Source: Gymnorhina tibicen (Eukaryota; Chordata; Aves; Passeriformes; Artamidae). From it: a stretch of 64,000 nucleotides of DNA. Below are positions 22,351 through 33,549 of the stretch, piece by piece. The stretch covers positions 376,015 through 440,014 of the forward strand of contig VXAZ01009370.1 in assembly GCA_013399875.1 (NCBI GenBank), given 5' to 3'. Under the pieces are notes generated by a model that was given only the letters and a program-made list of their open reading frames with translations, did no database searches and was not told the DNA's origin. The translations under genes and the position numbers were made by a program. Each line of letters opens with the position of its first letter. The stretch's first letter is position 1.

Positions 22351-23467
22351 TTTTAATTTGCAGGAGAAATTCCACTGCCTGGTGGCACCTGCTCAACCCA
22401 GAGCCCTTCGCTTCTCATTCCCTTCCGAGTTCCTGGTGGTGATGGTCTCCCACCTGGAATAAGGTGAGGGATTCTATTTTCCTGGGTACGTGTCTTTTTT
22501 TTTTTTTTTCAATGCACTTGGAAGCGATGAGAACTTGGACACAGACAATTGGTGGAAGAAATCAAAACCAAACACTTAGAAATCCAAACACTCCCCCCTC
22601 CAAAACATATCCCATCAACCAACCAACAAAAAAGTCCTTCAAACAAAACTCCATCTCTTTCTCTAAAATCCATGATTAAAACCTGGTACAAACAGGTGAA
22701 TATAGATATATATATATATTTTTTAGTAGATGTAGTATTGGTTTTTTTTCTCCTCTCTCTTTCTCATTATACAGCAAACATTGCAAATATAGAAATTTTC
22801 TCTGTACAATTAACGACTTCGGTTTACAATGCAATGTGTGGTAAAACCTTTTAGTGAGTGAAAATGTGAACGGGCCTTCAACCGGGTAAAAGTCTAAACT
22901 GGAAGACTCCGTTTGCAAAAACAGCCCAAAAGATGGAGCTCCTTCTGGTCTCTTTTTGGTTTTTGTTGCTGTTTTTGTCGCTGTTGATTTTGGAAGGGAA
23001 GGAAGGAAGGAAGAACACAAACTGTTCACAAAGAATCCACAAAATCACGGAATAGGGACTCATGCAATGCAATATTGGGAAACGCCAGACCTCAGCTCTC
23101 TGCCCGCTCTTTCATTTTCATTTTATATTCAATTTTTTCTTTTTTCTTATATTTTTTTAAAAAACCAAAATGAAACAAAACTTTTTTTTTTTTTCCACTC
23201 CACAGTTTGTTCGTTTTGCAAAGTTTGTGTTCAAATTTGGTGCATGTCTCACCAACGTGAGGACATTTTAATATCTCACTTTATATATTATATAGAATAT
23301 TTATAGATTTTTCATTATTTGTTCTCTCTTTTATTTTTTTTTTAATTGATTCTCTTTTTTTTTTTTTTTTCCATTTTATTTTGTTTCAAAGACAGTCTGA
23401 ATAAAAATAGCTGCTGCGGATTTCTTTTGGTCCAGTTAGTGTGTTAAGTCACGAGCTGTGTGAGGAC
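22351..23467 (-). other. ELFN1: ELFN1 3'UTR (probable, end uncertain)
   Basis: Sequence following the ELFN1 stop on the - strand. It is rich in homopolymer A on the sense strand (for example 23355-23370) and includes a non-repetitive part at about 22750-23100 that looks like genuine UTR, plus a (TA)n run near 22705-22720. Candidate poly(A) signals on the - strand are AATAAA at 23375-23380 and 23330-23335, ATTAAA at 23341-23346, and a distal ATTAAA at 22352-22357. Which is used cannot be decided from sequence. Confidence 0.5.
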
Positions 23468-25852
23468 TCAGGACTTTTGCTGGGCAGAGACGCCCTTCCA
23501 GTAGTCTAAGATGTCGTGAAGATCCTCGTCTTTGGCAAACTGGACCTTTTTGCGTAGGGCATGGCCGGCTGCCATGTACTCCTCCTCGTCTTTGTGCCGC
23601 TTGCGGTTGAGTTTGAAGCGCTCCCAGATGCTGTGCGATGGTTTGCAGGTGTACTCCGGGCTGGAGGTGTAGCTCAGGTTGTGATACTGAGGCGAGAGCT
23701 GGGAGTAGGCCAGGTCTCTGGGGCGAGGACGGGTCAGAGGCTCCAGGATGGAGGGCTTCCGCCCGCCCATGCTGTCGTGCTGCTCGCCTGGGTGCGAGCT
23801 GGGGTACGAGTGCCGGTGTTCGCTGTACTGGCGGATCTTCTCCGCCTCTGCCCGCAGGATGGCCGCGGCCGGCGTCACAGTGAGGATGGTGTCGGTGGTG
23901 GGGGATGTCTTCTCGATGTATTTGGCTTCGGATTTGTGGCCCGATCCCTCGGAGCGGTAGGACCTGGGGCTCCGTATGGAGCCACTGGAAGAAGTGCTGG
24001 AGCGTTTGGGGGCCGCCTCCATGCTGTGGTGTCGCTGGAGAGGGTGGTTGTAGCTTTCCTTGTAGACTGGGGAAAGGAATCCATGCTTGCTGGGAATCTG
24101 CTCCGATAAGAGCACCAGCTGAGGCTCCACTGTGGAGACCGCCCCCGATTTCACCCCTTGGAAGGAGGTGGACTCGGATTTCAAGGCATCGATGCAGTTG
24201 TTGATGATCTGGTTCACCTTGTCCACCTCCTTGGCAATGGTGGAGATCTCAGCCACAGAGCCCTGGGTGTCCGGCGGCAGGGACAGCTCACAGTCTCGCC
24301 TCTCAGGCTGCTCACCCGTCCTCACCTCCATGTAGTTGCCCTTGGTGGCCTTGGGGGTCTCGCTGCTGTCAATCAGCTTGTACTGCTCGACCTCACCAGC
24401 AGAGGGTAGGTAGGGGATGCGGGTCACCGTCTCCCCACCCAGTATCTGTCCCTGGGACAGCTGGGTGATGCTGGTGGTCTCCATTTCTGGCCCATACTTC
24501 AGCTCGATGATGGTCTTCTTCATGCTGCCGGCAGCCTTTTTGTGCTTCTCCTCCTGCTGGCGCCTCTTCCGGAGGCAGTAATACACCACGCCCAGGACAA
24601 TCACCATGCCGAAGAGACAGCCCAGGATTGTCATGATATAATGGGTGGCAGTGGAAGGGGTGGGCACCGGCTCCTTGCGGTTGGGTCGGGTGGGGGTGAT
24701 GGTGACGCAGGTGTGGTTGTACTTGGAGTACTGGTGAACAGAGACTACACAGTAGGTGTAATCTCTTTGTGCTACTAGGTTGCTCACGGTGATGTTCTCC
24801 TCCTTCTTCCTGAGCTTGGTGATCATGGAGGAGAAGCCGTTTTCGAACTGGGAGAGGATGTACATCTTGCTGAAGGGGTAGGGGATCTGCACGGTGAGGA
24901 CGGCCGAGTTGTGGTTGAGGTGCTTCACCTGGATGTTGGGGCGCACCTCCGTCTCACCGATGGGCGTGAACAGGGAGAACTGCGGCGTCGTGCCGTCGCC
25001 GGAGGAGCACTCCTCCTCGGAGCAGGGGCTTTCGGAGGGCACCGTGGTCACCTGGTACCTGGGAGGGATAAAACGAGGGATCACAGTGTAGGAGCCACCA
25101 GTGCAAAGGGAAGAGAGCATGCTCAGAGCATTGCGGTAGCCAGTCCGGCCTTGGCCCAACAAGTAGTAGCCCACGTAGTCGGGTGGGGAGTCGCACTGCA
25201 TCCGGTCATAGGTGCGTGTCATGTTGGTGAAAGCCTCCAGCCACTGCAGGAAGCCAAGGAGCTCGCAGGAGCAGTAGAAGGGGTTACTGTAGAGTTCACA
25301 GACAGTGAGCTTGTTTAGGCCCCGAAAAGTGTTGCTGTCCAGTCTCTGGATCCTGTTCATGGACAGGTCAATGTTCACTATGTTGGGGCACTCCCAGAAG
25401 GCATTGGGGGTGACGGTCTCGATGAGGTTGGCCTGGAGATAGAGGTACTCCAGCTTCCCCAGGCCTCGGAGGATGCCCTCGGTGAGGTTCCTCAGTCGGT
25501 TGTAACCCAGCTGCAGCACCTGGAGGTTGAACTGTCCTGAAAAGGCACCGTCCTCGATGTAGGAGATCTCGTTCTTCGTCAGGTTGAGGTATGTCAGGTT
25601 GCCGAAGCGGCTGAGCGAGGCGTACTGCACGCTCTTGATCTTGTTGTCGTTCAGCCGCAAGTCCACGATGGTGCTGTTGATCTGCTGGGGGATGGACTCG
25701 TAGGGGGGCTGGTTTTGGCTGCAGATGGCCAACCAGACGAAGCCCTTGTCCCCCTCGATGAGCCAGCAGTCTGCCCGCACCCCGTGCAGGAGAGACATGG
25801 CCGCCACGCACATGCAGAGGGCTGACGTCGCGGCCCACCGGCGACCTGCCAT
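23468..25852 (-). CDS. ELFN1: ELFN1, postsynaptic LRR and fibronectin-III transmembrane protein (complete, single exon)
   Basis: ELFN1 is a postsynaptic adhesion protein that binds group III metabotropic glutamate receptors (such as mGluR7 and mGluR6) across the synapse and sets release properties onto somatostatin interneurons and rod bipolar cells. The frame encodes 794 residues (human is about 830). Domains in order: signal peptide 1-27; cysteine-bearing N-cap starting DCWLIEGDKG; LRRs at about 56-188; C-cap with the NPFYCSCELLGF motif at about 190-250; FN3 domain at about 302-388; transmembrane helix at about 404-427 (TILGCLFGMVIVLGVVYYCL), then basic CLRKRR. The tail carries IAKEVDKVNQIINNCIDALK and, near the end, KKVQF (768-772), an RVxF-type protein phosphatase 1 docking motif. 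Six N-glycosylation sequons lie outside. It is ELFN1 rather than ELFN2 from the LRR and tail sequence. ATG at 25850-25852 is chosen because it gives the MAGRRW signal start; five more codons run up only to a GTG. The coding region is intronless, as in other vertebrates. Confidence 0.97.
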   Translation of the reverse strand: MAGRRWAATSALCMCVAAMSLLHGVRADCWLIEGDKGFVWLAICSQNQPPYESIPQQINSTIVDLRLNDNKIKSVQYASLSRFGNLTYLNLTKNEISYIEDGAFSGQFNLQVLQLGYNRLRNLTEGILRGLGKLEYLYLQANLIETVTPNAFWECPNIVNIDLSMNRIQRLDSNTFRGLNKLTVCELYSNPFYCSCELLGFLQWLEAFTNMTRTYDRMQCDSPPDYVGYYLLGQGRTGYRNALSMLSSLCTGGSYTVIPRFIPPRYQVTTVPSESPCSEEECSSGDGTTPQFSLFTPIGETEVRPNIQVKHLNHNSAVLTVQIPYPFSKMYILSQFENGFSSMITKLRKKEENITVSNLVAQRDYTYCVVSVHQYSKYNHTCVTITPTRPNRKEPVPTPSTATHYIMTILGCLFGMVIVLGVVYYCLRKRRQQEEKHKKAAGSMKKTIIELKYGPEMETTSITQLSQGQILGGETVTRIPYLPSAGEVEQYKLIDSSETPKATKGNYMEVRTGEQPERRDCELSLPPDTQGSVAEISTIAKEVDKVNQIINNCIDALKSESTSFQGVKSGAVSTVEPQLVLLSEQIPSKHGFLSPVYKESYNHPLQRHHSMEAAPKRSSTSSSGSIRSPRSYRSEGSGHKSEAKYIEKTSPTTDTILTVTPAAAILRAEAEKIRQYSEHRHSYPSSHPGEQHDSMGGRKPSILEPLTRPRPRDLAYSQLSPQYHNLSYTSSPEYTCKPSHSIWERFKLNRKRHKDEEEYMAAGHALRKKVQFAKDEDLHDILDYWKGVSAQQKS

Positions 25853-25890
25853 CTGGAAGGGCAGCACGGAGAAGGGGTTCCTGGTCTGCT
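25853..25890 (-). other. ELFN1: Candidate splice acceptors just upstream of the ELFN1 ATG
   Basis: On the - strand the bases before the ATG are strongly pyrimidine-rich and end in ccttccag exactly at the ATG (AG at 25854-25853). A second possible acceptor (ctccgcttccag) ends at 25889. ELFN1 in mammals has 5' non-coding exons, so one of these probably joins the coding exon to an upstream 5'UTR exon. Which is used is unresolved. Confidence 0.5.
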
Positions 25891-28204
25891 GGAAGCGGAG
25901 AACAGGACAGGGGCCGGGAAAGCGTGGGCTAGTGCTCTTTCGGCAGCTTTGCTTGCCTCTCCCTTCTCCTCATGGCTCGGAGACGGGAGGGAAGCGTCTG
26001 TGGAGAAAGCGGACCTCGGTGCCCACGGTACTCGGCAGCCAGCAGCCAGGGGCTGCTACCAAGGCCTTGGTGGCTGAGGCTGGTCCCACATCACCAGGTC
26101 TCTGGCATCTCAAGGAGGGAGTCATGAAGTTAAGCGCCTGTGCAGAGGAGTTGCTCAGGCTTAGAGACAAGCCTTCCTCTCATTTTTTATAGTACTTCTC
26201 CTCGTTTTCTTCTTGTTGCCCATCGCGGCGCTGGTCCCCATCTCCCTGTGCGTCCGTGCGTTTGCTCGGCCCCTCGGCTCACCTGCTCAAAACAAAACAC
26301 GAGCACAAACTAAGCACAAATGAAAGACAGTCAGCAGTCAGAGGTGCTGGACATCCATCCAACTCTCCTCTTAGTCAGGCACTTGCCTTCTCCCTTTGGC
26401 AACCATCTTTCAAGGAGCCTTTGGTTTATTTGGCTGCCACCAGCACTATTTGGCAGCACAAGGGGAGGTGGTCACTGACCACTGAGGTCACCCTCTGAGC
26501 CTTTGTCCAGCATCACTTTTTTGGCAGTTGAGAGACCAACACACATCCAGTGCTCTGTTTGTCTGACCTATTTAGTTGTCTAGCTTAGGAGGAGAGGAGT
26601 GATGCCCCAGAAGTGTCTGTTCCTCTCCGCTGAGAGCAGATGAAGTCTAGACAACTCGCTCTGATGTAGATTTGATGCTGCAGCGTTTTGCTGAGGGGAA
26701 TCCTGACTGTCTCGTGTGCTGGTGTGCGCAGCAGCAGTGCCCACACAAAGGGGTGCTGGTCGAGGACACCGTGTCTCTCTGCCTGCACTGCCATGTGGCA
26801 TCTGGGATACAGCCCAGCATTAAACGCTTGTCCTGTTTCTGGGAACCTGAGCAGTGGCTTCAGGGCACTCTTTGCAAACCCACTGGTGTGATTGTGAACC
26901 ACCCAGTGTCCTTGTCCCTGGTTCAGGCTTGTTGCCTTTCTCCGAGGCCTCTCCCTTCCGGGTGAAATGATGCAGAGGTGTGATAGACCAGCAAACATTC
27001 AGTGGCATAACAAGAGCATTTGCAGAGGACGGGACAAAACCTTCCCTCCCCAGCCAGAAACAGCTGTTTGAAGACTAGGAAAAGTCTTCACCAGGCACAA
27101 ACCTGTGGGGCTGCCAGCAGCCTCACTTCCCACAGAGAAACTCATTCCTGGCTCACATTTTCCATTTTTTCCCCCCTAAATTTTTGACTAAGCATAAATA
27201 TGCATGGACAGCTCTTATTTCCTTTTCTAATTTCTTAGGGAAACAGGAAGAGAAAAGTGGAGAGGTGGGAACTGCACGAGCAGCAGCATCTCCTGGGTCA
27301 CACTTTTCTACAAGATATTGAAAATATCATCTGTGGATAACTGTACTGCGAAACAGAACTCTGGGCTTGTAGGATGGATGCAGTGAGATGTTGTGGCACA
27401 GATGGAATTGCCCACAAATGGGAGAAATCATCTTAGACTATCTAGAAAAATCCTTCTTGGAACTTCTGTTGGAAACAGGAGCTTTGGTCATCTCCCTTGT
27501 GCAAAGGCAGGGAAGACACCACCAATACTCCTTGAAAACAAAGCTGGTAAAGACTGGAGGTTTCTTGGGAAGTTGGGAAGGAGACTGAGCCACATCTTAC
27601 ATCAAAATTGTCATTCATTAAATCTGGAAAATAGTATAAACCCAGAAACAGTTTCTGAACCATTTCACAGTGCCCAGGCTGGACTGTTCTTGGTGCTACG
27701 TACCAGAAAATCATGTGGGGCTGATTGTTTAGCGGCAGATGCCACACTCTGACCCTTGTCCCAAAGAAACCAGGTTCTTTTCCAGCCACAATACCAGGCA
27801 GGGATGGAGACCACACTTCACTGCAGAGATCCCTGTTCACCATGCAGTTTATACCTTGGTAAACAGGCCAGCAACAACAAGCAGTAAAACAGTTTATTTG
27901 GTTGGACTGTGAACAATGAGTCTGTTCCCTGGTGACAGCTGGGCTTCCATTACATGAATAACAAGACCTTCTCTCACATCAGCTCTCTGCACATGAGACT
28001 TTCTGGCCAGCTTGTCCTCCATGTGCTGTCACTGCCCTGGGATGCTCAGGTCATCCATTTCACCACGGCTGAGTCCTTGGAGCCAGCGAGCAAGGGAAGA
28101 GGGACTGTGCTCCCTGGGAGACTGCAGGTGAGTGCCCCCCCTTGCCGCCCCCACAGTGAGACAAGGGCTGCAGTGCCAGACTGAAACACGTCTGCTGCTG
28201 CATC

Positions 28205-28330
28205 CCTCTGGTGTTAGACAACTCAATTAACCTCTCTGCACTCCAGCCTCCTCTCCAGTACTGTGAGATAATGATAGCACTTTGCGGGGTGGTGGGAGAC
28301 TGAAGCAAAGTGCCCTGAGCTCCTCTTGTT
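28205..28330 (+). repeat. Ancient MIR-like SINE
   Basis: The order caattaacctctctgcactccagcc, ctcctctccagtactgtgag, ataatgatagcactttg, then gcaaagtgccctgag follows the amniote MIR pattern (ttaacctctctgtgcctcagtttcc, then ataatgatagcac, then aaagcgctt). It is diverged, with approximate ends. Confidence 0.55.
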
Positions 28331-31300
28331 GGGGTGAAAATCCCAGCACATGCACTGTGTTGCAGGTGGAGACTTTCTCTCTAGGTGTGCCCACTCTCCT
28401 CTGCCACAGGGAGCAGCCTGGTGTCCAGCTCCTCCTGCATCCTGTGGGGATGCATATTGCCCCTAAGGGTGTGGGACGAGGGCATTCCTGGCCTGCAGAG
28501 CCATAAGCAATGGCTTGCCCCAGCTGTCCCTTCGGGGTGGCACTTGGCTCCAGCACCTCCCTGTCCTCCTCCATGGACTTGTGGATTCCAGGGATGTCCC
28601 GCAGGCAAGGGAAGCCCTGCCCAACTGAACACAGGCAGCAGGGAGGGATGCACCTTGGCATATTCTCTTCAGCAGGCACTTACTCTGCCTCCTCCATCTC
28701 CCACTGTGACCCAACCACCCTCTCTGGGCAAACCTGTGCTTGGGAAGGCTCTGCAGAGCCAAACCAGCCTTTTCCTTGCAGAGGAAGGTTCTTGTCACTC
28801 CTCCCTGGGGAGGCTGTGGGCAGCAGCCTGTGTCAGAGAGCATTAGTGGAGTGGGACCATCTGTGAGCAAAGAGCAGAGACAGACTCCCCACAGATCTTA
28901 CCAGGCTTGATCCCCTATAGCCTTCCCCTATAGCACCCATGTGCCTCCCCCATCTAAGCGGTGTTGGGGATGAAGAGCAGCAGTAAATGACTCAAACACG
29001 TTCAGTAAGGCTCCCACTGTATGTTTTCTCTTCTTTCCCATACATTGCCTATCAGCCAAGTCCTTCCCAACAACAGAAAGGAGAAACGGCATTTTATCAG
29101 CAGCCCGAGTTTAATTTCAGCTCATTAAAGCAAGCAATTTGCTGGTTTATTTGCTTTGCAAAGTGTGAATAAAATGACAGCATTAAGGAGATGTGAGAGA
29201 GGAAAGAGGGGCTAATCTCCCTTTTTATTAGATTGCCGGGACATGACTGGTGAGTGGAGAAGTGGGTCTTGTTGCTTTGCACAAAAGGCATAATTGTTCA
29301 TCTCGTTGGCTTCTGAGAGGCCCATCCCAGCCCGTGGTGGGTGTGTGCCCGAGCGACACCACTGCCGAGCATCCCACAAGGATCTAGTGGTTTAACTCTC
29401 CTGCCTGCCTGGTTTGTCTTGGCCCAGTTGTCCTGAGTTTATTCTCCTGGTAACACGATTGCACGTTGCTTGTCCCAGTCCTCTGAACCCCCACAGAGCT
29501 GAGAAAACTCAGGAATAAGCCACCAAAACTCTCACGTGACAAACAACCAGGAAAGCAGCGATTTGGGGATCTCTTTCGCTGTTGGAGAAAAGAAGCAAAA
29601 GGTAGGAATGAAGACAGTGTGGAATAACAATAGTAATGCTTTGGAATGATGGATCTAATCTCAGTCAGAGATACCTTGAAGTGTGGCACCATGGTGACAA
29701 TGACAACAGGCCACGTGCATGACAAGGCCATGGCAGCCCCCCAGGCAATACCATTCCTGCACAGTTCCCTGTGCCCTGCAGACACTGCTGCAATTCCCTT
29801 TCCTTCTGCTCTCAGGAGGCAGAATGGTTTGACCAGCTGAGATGATGCTGAGTTTTTGTGGCTAACAGAGGCCAGCAAAGGGGCAATGACAACCCCCTCA
29901 CTCCTTGCTCCCCCTGCACATCGCCTCTGATATCCAGTATCTCTGCTGGAGCCCAGGTCCATGCTTCTCCCTGCTAATCCTCAGCCCTGCTAATCCATGC
30001 TCCCCTCCTACCCATCTCTGCTTCTCCAGCCCTGGTCCCAGTCAACAACCCAGCAGCAAAGAGGGATGGCTGGAATTCTGGGATGCCCACAAGGTTGCAG
30101 CCTGCACTGGATGAGCAGCAGCATCCTCGTCCTGGCTGAAAACCCACAGCAAGGGAGGTGGAAAGGAAAAGGTAAAGCTGGAGCCTCAAAAACCAGTGCA
30201 AGCTGGCTGGGAAGTTTGTGCTTCCATTTCCCAACTAATGGCATCTTGGAAAATTAAACCAGAGCAGCAGCTGCAAGGAAGCAAACAAAGCAGCTGTGGG
30301 GGCTGGGAAGGGAGCTGGCACTCAGTTCCTAATTTTGTTATTCCACTGAATGAGTTATTTCAAACCGTGGATTACATTCACTGAGGGAACGCAGGATTAC
30401 CGTGCGCGTGCGTGTGTGTACACACACAGCAGTGCTCCTCTCCTTGGCATTTCTGCATCTCCATAACTTCCTTCTCCCTAGCTGCTCCATCTCCAGCTTC
30501 CCTTAGATCCCCTTTCACAGCCAGTTGGGCTGTTTTATCAAAAAATTATCCCCACTACAAAAAAGGCCAGAGGAAAATGGGAGTGGTACATTACAAACGT
30601 GAGTGTTTAGTCACCCAAAGAGGTGGGGAGGGGAAATTTGGCTAACAGGCACCAGATTTTAAAGTGAACTTTGGCTCTTCATTACGTGTAAAATAATGTG
30701 GGGAGGCAGCTCCAGCATGGAAGATAAAACACTTAATAGTGATGAAATCACCCCTAAGTAGCTAGTGTCCATCCTGTTCATGTCAGGTGGGAAAAGGAGG
30801 CTTCCAGGCAGGTTTTCTCCTTGTTCATATTCCTGGTCTTTGCTCCATGATTCCTGATGGATGATGTTGGTCAGAATCACAACCTCCCCAAATAATAAAA
30901 GGAATTTACAGGCTCAGGCCTCTGAAATTCAAGTTCATTTTATATCCAGACATCTTGGTCCTAACATCCTTCACTGACAGGATTTAGGCAGCATTTTGTG
31001 CATCCCAACCTTATTCCCAAATGCCTCACGGTGCTAGATAATAGAGTTCTCCAGTCAATTCTACTCTCTCTCCTGCTATTATTTATTATTTAAGAAAAAC
31101 AGGCAAGGGAGAAGAGATATATTTTCCACTGAAGTTTGAGGAGAGATTAAGAAGGAATGAAGCAGAGAGGTGAAGGGGAGGCTGAGAGAGAAGTGCCCAG
31201 CACTGCATCCACGACAGCGTTTACTGAGACTCTGGGAGGTCACAGACTGTATGACAAGTGTCCAGGTGGGAGGGATGGCAAAGAGAGAACTTTTCTGGGA

Positions 31301-32926
31301 GACACTGGGAGGAACAAAGAGAAATGACACGCTTGGTCTCTGTACAGGGACATTAATATTACCAGTGTGTCAACGCTCATGGGCTCTGTATGGTGCTGGG
31401 GCCAATCTCTCCTTGGCCTTATTCCTATTTTAACTTTGATTGAAAAAGTTACAATCTCTACTGGAAGGTGGCATTCAATCCCATTTAATTTATCAGTAAA
31501 CTTGGGTGCTGCAGTGTCTGAGGGGAGCCCTTGTTCAAAGCCACCGTGCCTCCAAAAGCCAGGATGGGACCAGAGCTGCAACCTGGGAATAGCAAGAACA
31601 GACCTGTTTGCACAAACGTTTTTAAGAACCCTTTTTTCTATGGCAAGATAAATTCTGGTTTAAAATGGCAATATTTTCAAGACAAACTCTTGGGATTTCA
31701 GAAAAAAAGACTGTTCTGCTGTTACTCAGCTGCAGTCTGAAGTCATTTACATCCATCTCATGCTGCTTAGTTTCCAGGGTCTGTTGAGATGACAACCCCA
31801 TCTCACGCTGCTGTGGGCCGCTGAGCAGAGCCCTCTGCTGAGTTTAAGTAAAAGCATAAATGATCTTCTTGGTGAGCAACCTCTTAAGCCCAGCTGGGGC
31901 ACCTGTGCATTAAACCAGCCTTCCAAAACATCGGCACGAGCGGCAATGGAATGTCAGCTCCAGCCCCCTGACAGTGCAGCTGAGCCCTCAAGGAGCTGAG
32001 GAGGGTGATGAGAGGGGCAGAGTTAGAGGAAGGTGAAGAGGAGGAAGGTTTTAGGGGATGTAGAGAAGTAAGAGCTCTGATCAGGTACGACCCTAGCAGT
32101 AAGAAAGGCGTTTCCATGGGAGAAAGCCTCTCTAATACTTGCTTGATGGGATTTTTCCTCAGAAATAATCAGTCTGAATCACAGCTTCATTATGGGATGG
32201 GTAAGCTGATGGCAGGCTGGGGAAAAGCAGAGGTCTGGTGAGGAAGCAAGACTCCCGTTTTCCCCTGTAAATAGTGCTGAAGATCAAAGGATGTTTTTCC
32301 AGCACCAGTGCAATGGAGGGAGCCAGCCCCACACTGGGGAAGTGGAGCTGCCTGGTGTTCCTCAGCACTGACAGTCTGAGCTGAGCCTTGTCTCTGCCGC
32401 ATTGTCATCCTCGCTCAAGTCTTTGCTGCTGTTTGGAAAAGGGTTTTACTGCTTTCATTCATTAATTTATTTTTGCAGGAGGCCTGCATAACCCTCTGTC
32501 TCCCAGATGGGAAAACTCACTTTTACACAGGGGAAAATCTGGTGATGGATCTGTGAAATGGTGAGCTTGTTAGAAATTATTTTTAGAGATGCAAGTGTCT
32601 TGTTTGCTCTGATTTTTTTATGGCTGCATTTGCAGAAGAACACTTCCCCCTCTGTCCTGCCCCTCCCCTGTGAAGGGGTCTCTGGCCAGTGCAACATCGC
32701 AGTTTCCAGGTGGGCTGTAATGCTGAGTGTTGAGACATGGACAAGAAAATACACAGCTCGTGAAGGACTTCATGGTAATGATCTGTGATCTCTGGGTAGG
32801 CAGAACAGAATCCACGTTTCCATCAGCATATGTCCTGCACACAGGAATTGTTATGTCTGTGCTGTAAGCAAATACCTCTGCTACCCTCTCACTGACTTGC
32901 TCACCGTGGAAGCTGGTCCTGCTCTT

Positions 32927-32982
32927 CTGGCTGGAGACTTTCAGATGTCTCTTCCAATCCAAGTTATCTTGTGATTTTAATG
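32927..32982 (+). repeat. Possible CR1 LINE 3' end, highly diverged
   Basis: The stretch ggctggagactttcagatgt, then ctcttccaatccaagttatc, then ttgtgatttt resembles the last part of an avian CR1 (gaggtctcttccaacctaagttattctgtgattct). It is short and diverged, so the call is tentative. Confidence 0.45.
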
Positions 32983-33522
32983 ATGTAGCTCTTGTCCTCT
33001 GGAGCTGAGGAGCCCAGCTTAAGGCTGGACCCTCTGGCTATCCACTTTCTGAAGGGGGTTTCTGCCCAGATATTGCTATATCTGGCAAGCCCCAGTGCCC
33101 TACAAGCCTAATTTTAGCTCAGTGCTGCAGGCTGGCTTCTTGTCATGGGCCAGGAGAAGGTTAACGATCATCTGGGCAGCCCTCCAAAACCAATCTAATG
33201 TTTATTCAGGATAACAGCATTGCAGAGGAAACCAAGTGTGACCACCTTCCACGTACAGCTCACCCACCACAGCCCTGCTCCTGCAGGTGGCTCTGCTGGA
33301 GCAGCTCAGGTTCGTCCGCTCCTGGAGGAGACCCTTCCCTAGGTCAGCTCAGGTCCTCATCAACATTTCCAACCCTGCCCTCTTAACCCAAACAGATGCT
33401 GTGTTCCTCCAGAAAAACACTTTACAAGGCTGTGGGTCTGTTGTTTCAGCAGTGCTGAAATATGCACTCGCCTTTTTTTTTTAATAGGACACTCCTTGTG
33501 GGTCAGACACCCAGGCTACAAA

Positions 33523-33549
33523 CAAATATCCATTTATTTTGGATATTTG
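33523..33549. repeat. Perfect 10-bp inverted repeat (hairpin)
   Basis: The arm CAAATATCCA (33523-33532) and its exact reverse complement TGGATATTTG (33540-33549) flank a 7-base loop. It could form a hairpin in DNA or RNA. No mobile element could be assigned around it. Confidence 0.8.

Larger units (their letters stand above)
25891..33522. other. ELFN1 5' flank or 5'UTR intron, no gene seen
   Basis: No protein-coding exon is recognisable on either strand. If ELFN1 has an upstream non-coding exon, this is probably intron. It includes a MIR-like SINE at about 28205-28330 and a weak CR1 3' end at 32927-32982. The rest is unremarkable mixed sequence. Confidence 0.6.

Noticed and set aside
23561..25318. 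Open frames on the + strand across ELFN1 (up to 182 codons)
   Set aside because: They are antisense shadows of the conserved ELFN1 frame, with no independent family resemblance.
25853..25867. Five extra N-terminal codons for ELFN1
   Set aside because: The extension begins with GTG, and the in-frame ATG at 25850-25852 gives the expected signal-peptide start. The extra bases look like a splice acceptor.
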